From: Deltaproteobacteria bacterium ADurb.Bin026
GTDB lineage: Bacteria; Desulfobacterota; Syntrophorhabdia; Syntrophorhabdales; Syntrophorhabdaceae
Length of the DNA: 6,337 bases
NCBI GenBank assembly: GCA_002071245.1
Contig: MWEV01000287.1
Coordinates: forward strand, 1-6,337
Direction of reading: 5' to 3'
In this document: positions 1 to 6,337 of the stretch, one piece after another
How positions within the stretch are numbered: the first letter of the stretch is position 1
Layout of the letters: each line of letters opens with the position of its first letter
Made by a program: the position numbers and the translations under genes
Notes under the pieces: generated by a model
Databases searched by the model: none
Seen by the model: the letters and a program-made list of their open reading frames with translations, nothing else
What the model was told of the DNA's origin: nothing

Positions 1-1
1 A

Positions 2-1111
2 GATATCTCCCATGTTCCTGAAACACTTTTTGCAACAATGCATGAGCGCCTGCTTGTAAGGTACTATCCTCAACTGGCTGATGCTCAAACAGGAAAGCTG
101 CGCAAGGGGTTATCACCGACGGAGATACAGCGCGTCATAGAAACAACCGGCGAGAAAATTCCGGGTACTTACAAGATCTTTAAGGAAGGGGCGAGATTCA
201 ACAGGCAAGATGCCGCCACCGCGTCCCTTGATATGATTTTTCATACATCAGAGGTTGCCGATGCAACCACACCCCAGGAGGCATTTGCAAAGATTGCAAA
301 ACAGGCGGCTCGAAGCAGCGAGGTTTTTATTGAAGGAATGAGGACCGCCCCAATATGGAACAACGATAGGCTTCTTACAGCAGAAGACAGGGCATTGATG
401 AGGGCGTTGGCGGATTATGAGAAGGGCAAGATAAAACTGTCCGCCCATAAGCGTTCCTTTGCGGTAGCAAGGTCAAAGTTGCCCGATGATCCTGAGTTGT
501 GGACAAAAGGGCAGGCGGAACAGTTGCAGGGAATACTAAACGAAATAGAAGCGGCGGCGGTTGAATTCAGGGCAAAGGCAGCCCCTATAGAAAGCATGAT
601 GGACCCGAACGACAAGTCGCAGACCAAATTCAGGGAAAAGATGGTTGAATTAATGAAAAAACAGGCGGTTGCTGCCCATTTCTATCATATTCAAGAGATT
701 ATAAATGCCCCATCCGAACAAAGAGCCAAAGCCCTTTTGGATTTCTACAGGGAACTCAAAAACATAAGTGACCATTATGGCGAAAAAGGAATGAAGGGCG
801 AGGTCATGGACTGGGTGAACAGATCCATTCTTGAGGTTGAGATTATGCATGAATTGGCTTCAAAACATCCCAAGGCATACGAAGCACTTATAAAGCTGCT
901 CAAATCAAGACCTGAAGCACGGCAGAGAGTAATTGACCTGCTCAAAGAAACGGATATGGGCAAGAGCGTACTTGAGCGCACGGGAAAAATGCTTGAAGCG
1001 GCAGAACGAACTCCACTTTTGGGAGAGCCTGAACCAGGGGTATGGAATTCTCTATCCAATTTCATATGGGAATACACAGATGCTCATAGCTGGAGAACAC
1101 AGGGACCCAAA
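2..1111 (+). other. N-terminal charged alpha-helical region of the giant protein (family not recognised)
   Basis: Residues 1-370 are rich in Glu, Lys, Ala, Leu, Arg and Met, with few Gly or Pro and no cysteine. This composition predicts a bundle of amphipathic helices. Examples are the runs around residues 175-195 (QLQGILNEIEAAAVEFRA), 205-230 and 275-330, broken by short Pro/Gly or Asp/Asn turns. No enzyme motif, nucleotide-binding loop or known repeat was recognised. The region runs directly into the hydrophobic segments at 371-469. It could be a scaffold or translocator-like helical domain, but nothing in the sequence decides this. Confidence 0.6.
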
Positions 1112-4100
1112 TTTATTATAGCCTGGGCAGGTGATCTTGCCATGGCTGCGTCTATGGTGGATCTTGCAATGAATGCAAAGGATAACAAAGAGGTTGCGGC
1201 CGGGGTTGTGCATTCCATCATAACATTCTGGCCACCAGCCATGATTGTAGGTGCTTTTGGAAATGCCTATGCTATGCCGCAGGGTATAGAAAAACTGAAA
1301 GCCTACGAAAAGGCACTGCTCATGCTCTTTGTTCCCGAGATTATGCTGCCCGATATGGTGGGCGCCATAGGAACAACAATAGCAAATATAGCGGCCACGC
1401 TTTCTTTTGATAATCAGTTGGATGCCCTGTACTTTCTTTCTACGCCCGATGGATTTAATGAAGATGGTAAGCTCATCAAGATAGGCGACAGTCCCCAATG
1501 GTCTGCCGATGTTGTAAAACAAGAGTTTCCTGCAAAGATGCCCCCTTTCCCCAAAATGAACATCGATGTGGATGAAGATCCACAAAGCAATAATATGAAT
1601 GACTTTTATTACTGGCTTTTTGTCCAGGAAGGTGGCAGTAAGGAACTCCAGGATATGATTGCCCGTGCCGCAATAAAGGCAAAAGGATACATAGGTGAGG
1701 CCGCCGGTGGCATAAACGTTTTTATGAAGCACACGGTAAGACGGGTGGTACGGGAAACGGTTGTCAATGGCAATGTGGGCATATTCAAGGAAGACGGGCC
1801 TCTTAACAATGCAGCCGCAAATATCAGAAAATACGATCAGGCGATTGCTGATTTTGCATCTGCATTTTCGTTTAAACTGCCCGATGAAGGAAAGTGGGCC
1901 GAAAGGGTAGGGGTGAAGCCTGGAGATTTCGGCAGTTTTGAAAATATAACTGTTCCTGAATGGGCATCTAATCTGGATAAATCACAGGTAAGGGCGCTTG
2001 CCCACATGTACTGGAATCGTGAGAAATGGCGTATAAAAACCAAAGAGGCCTTTCTCGATGCTGTTGTGAGAACCCTGGAAATCAGAGAAAGGGCGGAACG
2101 GGAAATCAGAGATAAAAAATACAAACCCCTGCTTGAAGAACTCCAAAAGCACTTCGAAGATTTGCAGATACTGGATGCAGGCAGTGCCGCCTTTGAGACG
2201 GCTGCGGGCTACAATATTCTTGCAAAGGCATGGAAGGCGGCATTCGGAGCTGATCTAACCCATGACAGGCAACTTAAAATGCAAAAGACGCTCGATGCAT
2301 TTATAGACGCTTATCGCAGTGTTGTAAAGATAAGAAAGGCAATTGAAGATACGGCTATATCGCATACTGGAGAGGCGCTTTCACCGAGACCCCTGACAGG
2401 TGAGGTTCCGCTTCTTTCGGAACCTTCGCTTGATTTAACCATGGCAGGTGAATTTGCAAGGGGTTTTCAGGAAATGTCTAATATACGTGGAAATCTTGAA
2501 TTCATAAAGAAGGGGAGACTGGAGGGCGAGTTTGATGCAGCAATATACAGGAATATCTATCGATGTGAATATGCCAGTCTTTATTTCCAGCAGGTCAAGG
2601 AATCAGCGCAGTATCTGCAGAAAAACAAGGTTTATGCCTGGGAATATTTTGCCAAAAGAGATATCAACGATATCATAAGCAATGCTGATGCACAGCTTTC
2701 AAATGCAAGAAAGACATGCCCTGAGTTGTGGCAGAAATTCCGTGATATGTACGGTTATGATATGGATTTCCAGATAGATGTTAAGGTGCCTAAAGAGGTA
2801 CAAAAAGGACAGGAGTTTGATGCAACCGTATCGATCAAGGCAAGACCCAAGGCAAAAGAGGGGGAGGAACCCAAGCCCATGGGCGGTGTTCCTGATGCAG
2901 TGGTTAAACAGTTGCGGTATTCATGGGTTATTGACGGTAAGGTTGTCCCCCAATGGGTAACGCCGTTTATAAAAATAAAGGCGGACAAAGTGGGGGAACA
3001 TACACTTGCAGTCATTGTTAGTATGGCGGATTTGAGACAGACCCCGGAGAGGCTCGTTGAAGTAGGAAAAAAAGAGACGAGGGTTATTGTGATTGATGTA
3101 TGGAAACCAACAGTAGTGCTGAAAGTTCCTGAAACTGGCACCACAGGGACTGCAATAAATATGGTTGCTGATGTTATTGCTGACAAGACCCAGATGCCTC
3201 TTCTTAGCCTTGAGTGGTTTGTTAATGGTGGGCTTGTACAGAAAGGCAGTGCCACAACAGCGTCGTTTGTACCTAAGGATGTCGGTAAACATACTGTTGA
3301 AGTCAAGGTTTCTTTGCAGACATCTGGAACTGAATTTGAGGTTGCAAGGGATAAAAAGACTATAGACGTAACATCATTGTGGAAGCCGGCTATTAATATA
3401 TCGGGGGATTCACAGGGTGAGACCGATAAAACGGTAACACTAAAGGCTGATATCAAGGCCGATACAACGGCAAGGAAGGCAGCCCGTGTTGAATGGGTAC
3501 TTGAGAATACCGGAAAGGTTGTAGGTACAGGGGAGAATTTTTCATTTGTCCCTGGTCAGCCAGGAACATACTCACTAAAGGCAATACTTTATGTCGTAAC
3601 AGGAGGCACTGAATTTCCTGTGGCTACCGATATAAGGCGTGTTACAGTATCTGTCTCTAAAAAAGATAAAGATAAGGATAAAGATAAAGAAAAAGTCGTT
3701 AAGGAAAAAGATGGAAAAACAGATATTATAAAACAACCACCAACTTGTTCATATGAGTACAGCGAATGGGGTGAGTGCAGCAGGTCTACCAAGAAACAGA
3801 CGAGAATGGTTATTGCTTCAAAACCCTTTGGTTGTGTTGAAAAACAGAAGCCTGTTCTTGAGCAGAACTGTACACCGCCTCCTTCCGAAGAGGAAAAGCG
3901 AAACAGCTATTTGAACTGTCTGTGCAGGTCGTGCTATAGAGGCGGGTGGGCAGGGCATATTGGTGTATGGTATGACCCTGAGGGAAAATCCATTCCCGAA
4001 ACACCGAGTAGCGGCCCCTGTTTCGGTGGTGCAGGCGCATTCGGCAATACAAGAAGGCATCATTTTGGTGCACCCAATGATTGTGCCAAAGGCTGTTGGG

Positions 4101-6337
4101 AAGGTGCATATGGAAAAGGGACATATGATCCGGCAAGTGCGGATAAGGTTAGAAGGGAAGAGAATAAAAAACACTCAAAGCCCCTTGCCGTGAAGATAAA
4201 GGCTTCAAAAAATCCTGCTGATTTCGGCGATATTATAAACCTGACTGCAGAGACGTCTGAAGGAACAGGAGGCTATACATGGAGTTGGGGCGGCTGTGCC
4301 GAGGATCCTAAAGACAATACAGCCAAAGTGGTAAATACAAGAAAATGTACTACATGCGCCGCAAGTGTTACAGTGACGGATCAGGACGGAAACACAGCCT
4401 CAGATTCGCTTACCATAAAATGTAATGCCATGCAGGTAAAACTTACAAAGGAAAATCCCAAAGAGAACAGGCTTCCCATCGGCAGCAAGGCAACATTTCT
4501 TGCAGAGGTGCTATCTGGTGATAAACCGGCAAGCGGAACGTTTTATTATTTGTGGGAACACAACCCTGATGCAACGTTCGGAGATGACCCCAAAAATCCG
4601 AAATTCGAGACCCAGGGGGGTGCACAGAGTAGAAATACGGCAACATTTGGAAAGATGGGAACAATTCCTGTATGGGTTACAGTTTTGAAGGAGATTGATG
4701 GTCGAAAAACAACAATAGGAGAATCCGAACAGATACCCATTGTGGTAACGACTCCAAAACTTTCTTTGAAAGCTGACAAAGACACACCTCTTATTGGTGA
4801 AACGGTCAAATTAACTGTAAAAGAAGAACCTGCAATGAACGACGACATCATATCCTTCTGGTGGGAGATAAAAGGGGATGCGACAAGTCCTGGACCTGTA
4901 CCAAACGTGCAAAATAACCGTGCATATTCATTCAAACCGAAAAACAATAAACCTGTTACGGTTACAGTGCACGGAAAGGCAAAAGTAGGGGGCTATGATC
5001 TTGGATCTGCCGATGCAAAAATCACCCCCAAGTCATACCAGGTAAGCATCAGCGAGCCAAGATACCTTGAATCACCGCCCGAGATATGGCAATGCGACAC
5101 ACAGCTTGGACGCGCCCAGAGTTGTGGCATGGTTAAATTGAAACCAAACCAGTTTACCGTACACCGTGATATATTCATGAAGGCAAACATAACCCCGCAG
5201 CCTGAATCACCGCGATACAAGTGGACGATAGACCCCTCAGGAAGTTGTGGTCTTCCTGGCATAGGCAGCGAGATCAAGCTCAATTGTGGAAAAACAGGGA
5301 CATATACGGTTAAAGTGCAAGTAAGCAATGCCGATGGCGCCGGCCTGGGTGAGGCATCGCAATCTGTAACGATTTCCGTATCAGCCGAACAGATAAGCGG
5401 GTCAAAGAAGAGTAAAGAGGCATACGAGAAGGTTCAGAATGCCAAAGACCTTGTTTCCAAGGGAAAACTTGACGAGGGGATGTCCCTTGTAGATGAGGCT
5501 GTGAGACTTGATGACAAAAATACCGAGGCAAAGACGCTTGCCGGCAAATGGAAAAAGGAAAAGGATCTCATTGCAACAAATATTGCAAAGCTGAAGAAAT
5601 ATATAAATGAAAAGAAATTTGCTGATGCAGAAAAAGAACTTACTGAACCCAGAAAAATCCATCCCAAGTACCAGCCAGTGGTGGATGCGGAAAAACAATT
5701 AAAAGATGCCCTCGATATTCAAAAAAAGGAGATGTCTGCAAGGCTTGCAGCAGCAAAAGACCTTGTTTCCAAGGGTAAGCTCGACGAAGGGATAATATCT
5801 GTAGAATCGGTAATCAGGGAAGACGCTCAAAATGTAGAAGCAAAAAGGCTTTTTGAGCAATGGAAAAACGAAAAGAAAACAGTTGAAGTGCGCCTTGCCA
5901 ATATAAAAGGTTATGTTGATGCGGGCAGAATCACAGATGCAGAAAAGGAATTTGCTGAGGTAGTAAAGCTTCATCCCAAGTATCCACCTGTAATTGAGGC
6001 TGAAAAAACACTCAAACAGGGCAAGGAAAAAAAGGCCAACAAGGACGCATCAGACAAGCTATGGAATGAAGGTGTAGCCCTGTACAACCAAAAGAAGGTG
6101 ACCGAAGCTATAGTCAAGTTCAAAGAAAGCGTCAAATACCAGAGCACACCAGAAAGGGTTAAATACATCCAGGACCTTGAGATAGGAGTAGCCAAAGAAA
6201 AGGCCAACAAGGACGCATCAGACAAGCTATGGAATGAAGGTATAGCATTGTACAACCAAAAGAAGGTGACTGAGGCTATCGCCAAATTCAAAGAAAGCCT
6301 TAAGTACAACCCTGCTGCGGACAGAACATCATATGTG
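2..6337 (+). CDS. Giant multidomain protein, internal fragment (helical / Ig-PKD / TSP1-like / TPR), both ends outside window
   Basis: One reading frame is open for all 2,112 codons from base 2 to the last base. There is no start or stop, so the full protein exceeds about 230 kDa. I do not recognise it as a named family. In order it holds a charged alpha-helical region with hydrophobic segments at residues 371-469, three Ig-like modules (920-1219), a Lys/Asp linker, a TSP1-like module (1249-1290), a six-cysteine module (about 1302-1370), three PKD/Ig-like modules (1394-1794) and TPR-like repeats (1814 to the end). Cysteines cluster in 1249-1762 in even sets, which suggests oxidised, extracytoplasmic folding. 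A signal peptide or anchor, if present, lies outside the window. No catalytic motif was seen. The frame is certain; an adhesin, surface-stalk or membrane-active role is inference only. Confidence 0.96.
1112..1408 (+). other. Hydrophobic segments, possible membrane-spanning or membrane-inserting hairpins
   Basis: Residues 371-469 contain three stretches much more hydrophobic than the rest of the protein. They are 371-390 (FIIAWAGDLAMAASMVDLAM), 398-425 (starting VAAGVVHSIITFW, then PPAMIVGAFGNAYAM) and 438-469 (starting ALLMLFVPEIMLP, then DMVGAIGTTIANIAATLSF). A short charged loop (NAKDNKE) separates the first two, giving a hairpin-like layout. A Lys/Glu-rich stretch precedes the third. Isolated Asp, His, Glu and Pro residues within the stretches make them imperfect as classic transmembrane helices. 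They may therefore be integral membrane helices, an amphipathic insertion element as in some pore-forming proteins, or a buried helical core. Location in a membrane is inference. Confidence 0.5.
1409..2758 (+). other. Second charged alpha-helical region with Pro-rich break (family not recognised)
   Basis: Residues 470-919 are again mainly helical and charged. The most coiled-coil-like part is residues 681-724 (for example RTLEIREREREI-like heptads around EIRERAEREIRDKKYKPLL). A Pro/Ser/Leu-rich segment at 788-811 (SPRPLTGEVPLLSEPS) looks like an inter-domain linker. It is followed by a final helical block (812-919) with the only two cysteines of the N-terminal half, C855 and C906, which could pair across a helical hairpin. 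No family was recognised. The block leads straight into the first Ig-like module, so it probably forms the base from which the beta-rich stalk emerges; that is inference. Confidence 0.5.
2759..3100 (+). other. Ig-like beta-sandwich module 1
   Basis: Residues 920-1033 alternate short beta-strand-like runs with turns, as in bacterial Ig/PKD-type modules. The opening strands read FQIDVKVPKEVQKGQEFDATVSI, shown here only as key parts (IDVKVP, KGQEF, ATVSI). A central core strand with tryptophan follows (YSWVIDGK), then a VGEHTLAV turn-strand typical of the F strand, and a closing VIVIDV strand. A Pro/Lys/Glu-rich insertion (KAKEGEEPKPMGG) makes it longer than its two successors. There are no cysteines. 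It is followed without a gap by the WKP-starting module 2. Confidence 0.65.
3101..3379 (+). repeat. Ig-like module 2, first copy of a 93-residue tandem repeat
   Basis: Residues 1034-1126 form a 93-residue beta-rich module. It starts WKP, has a core strand with tryptophan (LSLEWFVNGG), then SFVP, an F-strand turn (VGKHTVEVKV) and GTEFEVA. It aligns without gaps to the next 93 residues, with about 27 identical positions by eye. Shared landmarks are WKP at 1-3, AD at 23-24 and 27-28, EW at 38-39, SFVP at 55-58, G62, and GTEF at 76-79 followed by VA at 81-82. The fold is like bacterial Ig or PKD modules, which usually act as spacers or binding modules on the cell surface. No cysteines are present. 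Confidence 0.75.
3380..3658 (+). repeat. Ig-like module 3, second copy of the 93-residue tandem repeat
   Basis: Residues 1127-1219 are exactly 93 residues long and align ungapped to module 2. They keep WKP, the AD pairs, the core VEW, SFVP, the PGTYSLKA turn-strand (a typical PKD/Ig F strand) and GTEFPVA, and end in the strand RRVTVSVS. The two copies have diverged strongly (about 29 percent identity), so the duplication is old. The module is followed at once by the Lys/Asp linker, which ends this beta-rich block. Confidence 0.75.
3659..3718 (+). repeat. Lys/Asp-rich linker encoded by a hexanucleotide-like tract
   Basis: Residues 1220-1239 are almost only Lys, Asp and Glu, including a KDKDKDKDK run. 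The DNA under it is a short imperfect repeat of the six-base unit GATAAA, with a few A/G changes. A highly charged, Gly-poor stretch like this probably forms an extended spacer or single charged helix between the third Ig-like module and the TSP1-like module. Because the unit is six bases, gain or loss of units would change linker length without breaking the frame. Confidence 0.8.
3746..3871 (+). other. Thrombospondin type-1-like module
   Basis: Residues 1249-1290 match the short bacterial TSP1-like pattern. They open CSYEYSEWGECS (Cys, aromatic, S-x-W-x-x-C), have an R after a polar stretch (KKQTR), then PFGC, and close with PVLEQNC. The four cysteines are C1249, C1259, C1278 and C1290, enough for two disulfides, and W1256 is the single conserved core tryptophan. 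TSP1 repeats are extracellular adhesion modules, and short versions of this pattern occur in large surface proteins of environmental bacteria. The module sits between the charged linker and the six-cysteine segment. The motif is clear; ligand binding is unknown. Confidence 0.75.
3902..4108 (+). other. Cysteine-rich module of unrecognised family
   Basis: Residues about 1301-1369 hold six cysteines: a tight CLCRSC cluster (C1306, C1308, C1311), C1340 in GPCFGG, and C1361 and C1365 in DCAKGCW. Between them are many Gly and aromatic residues (GGWAGHIGVWYD, GAGAFGNTRRHHFG), including the pair H1353-H1354. The even cysteine count and position next to a TSP1-like module favour a small disulfide-bonded domain. 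The CxCxxC cluster plus histidines would also allow metal binding. I do not recognise a family. A lysine- and arginine-rich stretch (about 1376-1392) links it to the PKD-like module. Confidence 0.55.
4181..4429 (+). other. PKD-like module with four cysteines
   Basis: Residues 1394-1476 show the PKD-like plan. An opening strand LAVKIKASKNPADFGD leads to INLTAETSEG, then the core GGYTWSWGGC in the place of the usual Y-x-W strand, and a closing SVTVTDQDGNTASDSLTIKC, close to the classic VTVTD-x-x-G-x-x-S PKD ending. Four cysteines (C1432, C1449, C1452, C1474) are unusual for PKD modules and could form two disulfides. Such modules are typically extracellular spacers in surface proteins and enzymes. 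Confidence 0.7.
4430..4747 (+). other. Ig/PKD-like module 5
   Basis: Residues 1477-1582 are a cysteine-free beta-rich module. It opens MQVKLTKENP, continues IGSKATFLAEVL, has a core tryptophan strand FYYLWEHNPDATFGD, then TATFGKMGTIPVWVTVL, and ends with the strand EQIPIVV. The pattern of entry strand, core W, aromatic-Gly turn and V-x-V strand matches neighbouring modules. The NPDATFGDDPKNPKF loop resembles loops in PKD-type modules. No ligand-binding motif was recognised. Confidence 0.65.
4754..5035 (+). other. Ig-like module 6
   Basis: Residues 1585-1678 again follow the bacterial Ig-like plan. The module starts PKLSLKADKDTPLIGETV, as in many bacterial Ig domains where L-x-A-x-x-x-x-x-x-x-G-x-x-V-x-L marks the first two strands. 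It has a core tryptophan strand ISFWWEIKGD, then YSFKPKNNKPVTVTVHGKA. It lacks cysteines, like module 5. It joins module 5 through only two residues, so the modules probably stack as a rod. Confidence 0.65.
5036..5383 (+). other. PKD/Ig-like module 7 with four cysteines
   Basis: Residues 1679-1794 open YQVSISEPRYLESPPEIW and contain the core strand PRYKWTIDPSGSC. They close with a clear PKD-type ending: GKTGTYTVKVQVSNADG followed by SQSVTISVS. Cysteines C1698 and C1708 lie in an N-terminal insertion (QCDTQLGRAQSC), and C1749 and C1762 flank the loop after the core strand, which suggests two local disulfides. It is the last beta-rich module before the helical repeat region, with a short Ser/Lys linker after it. 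Confidence 0.7.
5441..5752 (+). repeat. 104-residue TPR-like repeat, copy 1
   Basis: Residues 1814-1917 form a helical unit beginning AKDLVSKGKLDEG. It contains two helix-pair repeats of TPR-like type: KGKLDEGMSLVDEAVRLD with N-x-E-A, then EKKFADAEKELTEPRKIHPK with Y-x-P-V. The next 88 residues of copy 2 align to it without a gap, about 46 of 88 identical by eye, including the same HPKY at position 74 of the unit. TPR-type repeats generally mediate protein-protein contacts. No partner can be named. No cysteines are present. Confidence 0.75.
5753..6031 (+). repeat. 104-residue TPR-like repeat, copy 2 (shorter end)
   Basis: Residues 1918-2010 repeat the preceding unit at a spacing of exactly 104 residues (312 bases). 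Both begin with the same 13 residues, AKDLVSKGKLDEG, and share DAEKE, HPKY, and AEK-x-LK near the end. This copy lacks the last part of copy 1 (the helix after DALDIQKK) and passes straight into the 56-residue repeats. The TPR-like hallmarks are KLDEGIISVESVIRED and RITDAEKEFAEVVKLHP. Confidence 0.75.
6032..6199 (+). repeat. 56-residue TPR repeat, copy 1
   Basis: Residues 2011-2066 contain a clear TPR motif: LWNEGVALYNQKKVTEAIVK then FKESVKY. It has the usual small residues at the helix packing positions (G and A), a Tyr on helix A, and A-x-x-x-F-x-x-S on helix B. A lysine-rich linker helix (KANKDASDK before, YIQDLEIGVAKE after) brings the unit to 56 residues. TPRs act in protein-protein interaction. 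The unit repeats directly, with 42 identical bases at its start. Confidence 0.85.
6200..6337 (+). repeat. 56-residue TPR repeat, copy 2 (cut by window end)
   Basis: Residues 2067-2112 repeat the previous unit at a 168-base spacing, with about 35 of 46 residues identical. The first 108 bases differ at only about 11 positions, mostly third codon positions, which suggests a more recent duplication than any other in this gene. The end KESLKYNPAADRTSYV is close to the standard TPR helix B end with its N-P-x pattern. The window ends inside this copy, so further copies may follow. Confidence 0.85.

Noticed and set aside
1052..1732. Antisense open frame of 226 codons
   Set aside because: It is a shadow over the hydrophobic part of the + strand frame, rich in Cys, His, Ile and Gly with no recognisable motif. 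The + frame is open on both sides of it.
2660..2674. Paired GATATC palindromes as a possible operator
   Set aside because: They lie deep inside the coding frame, encoding D-I-N-D-I, with no intergenic context; chance is enough to explain them.
2755..3456. Antisense open frame of 233 codons
   Set aside because: It lies wholly over the Ig-like modules of the + strand frame, is very rich in Ser, Thr and Val without a domain pattern, and mirrors the codon composition of the real gene. The + frame shows repeats and domain motifs; this one does not.
3917..3934. CxCxxC cluster as an iron-sulfur or zinc site
   Set aside because: It has no matching full ferredoxin or zinc-finger spacing, and the surrounding TSP1-like and PKD-like modules favour disulfides. 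It is kept only as an alternative for the Cys-rich module.
5720..5728. Slippery-looking A AAA AAG in frame, also at about 6028-6034, as a possible programmed frameshift
   Set aside because: Lys codon pairs are common in this Lys-rich region, both sites are within well-conserved repeats whose zero frame continues, and I saw no evident downstream stimulatory structure.
5971..6309. Antisense frame with an apparent internal repeat
   Set aside because: Its repeated segments are the reverse complement of the 56-residue TPR repeats, so the repetition is inherited from the + strand gene.

Overview
The whole window is the inside of one very large protein-coding gene on the + strand. Reading from base 2, every codon up to base 6337 is sense: 2,112 codons with no stop, no visible start and no visible end. 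All the other open frames, including two antisense ones of 226 and 233 codons, lie over this frame and look like shadows. There is no intergenic DNA, so I see no promoter, ribosome binding site, terminator, RNA gene, mobile element or CRISPR array. Residue numbers below count from the codon at base 2; the true protein is longer at both ends.

The protein has three parts. (1) Residues 1 to about 919 are mostly alpha-helical and charged, with no recognisable family. They are interrupted at residues 371-469 by three strongly hydrophobic stretches that could be membrane segments. (2) Residues about 920-1794 form a string of beta-sandwich (Ig/PKD-like) modules: three modules, a Lys/Asp linker, a thrombospondin-type-1-like module with four cysteines, an unfamiliar six-cysteine module, then three more PKD/Ig-like modules. 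Eighteen of the 20 cysteines seen lie in residues 1249-1762, in even-numbered sets per module, which suggests disulfides and so an extracytoplasmic location. (3) Residues about 1795-2112 are lysine-rich, helical, TPR-like repeats at two scales: a 104-residue unit present twice, then a 56-residue unit whose second copy runs off the window.

The sequence looks prokaryotic: a long intron-free frame, moderate GC, and frequent ATA, AGA and AGG codons. PKD/Ig, TSP1-like and TPR modules in one giant protein suit an environmental bacterium such as a Desulfobacterota- or Nitrospirota-like lineage. That is a weak guess, and an archaeon cannot be excluded. The best inference is a giant envelope or secreted protein, with a possibly membrane-inserting helical N-terminal part, an adhesive or spacer beta-rich stalk, and a TPR interaction region. 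No enzymatic motif was recognised and no function can be assigned with confidence.
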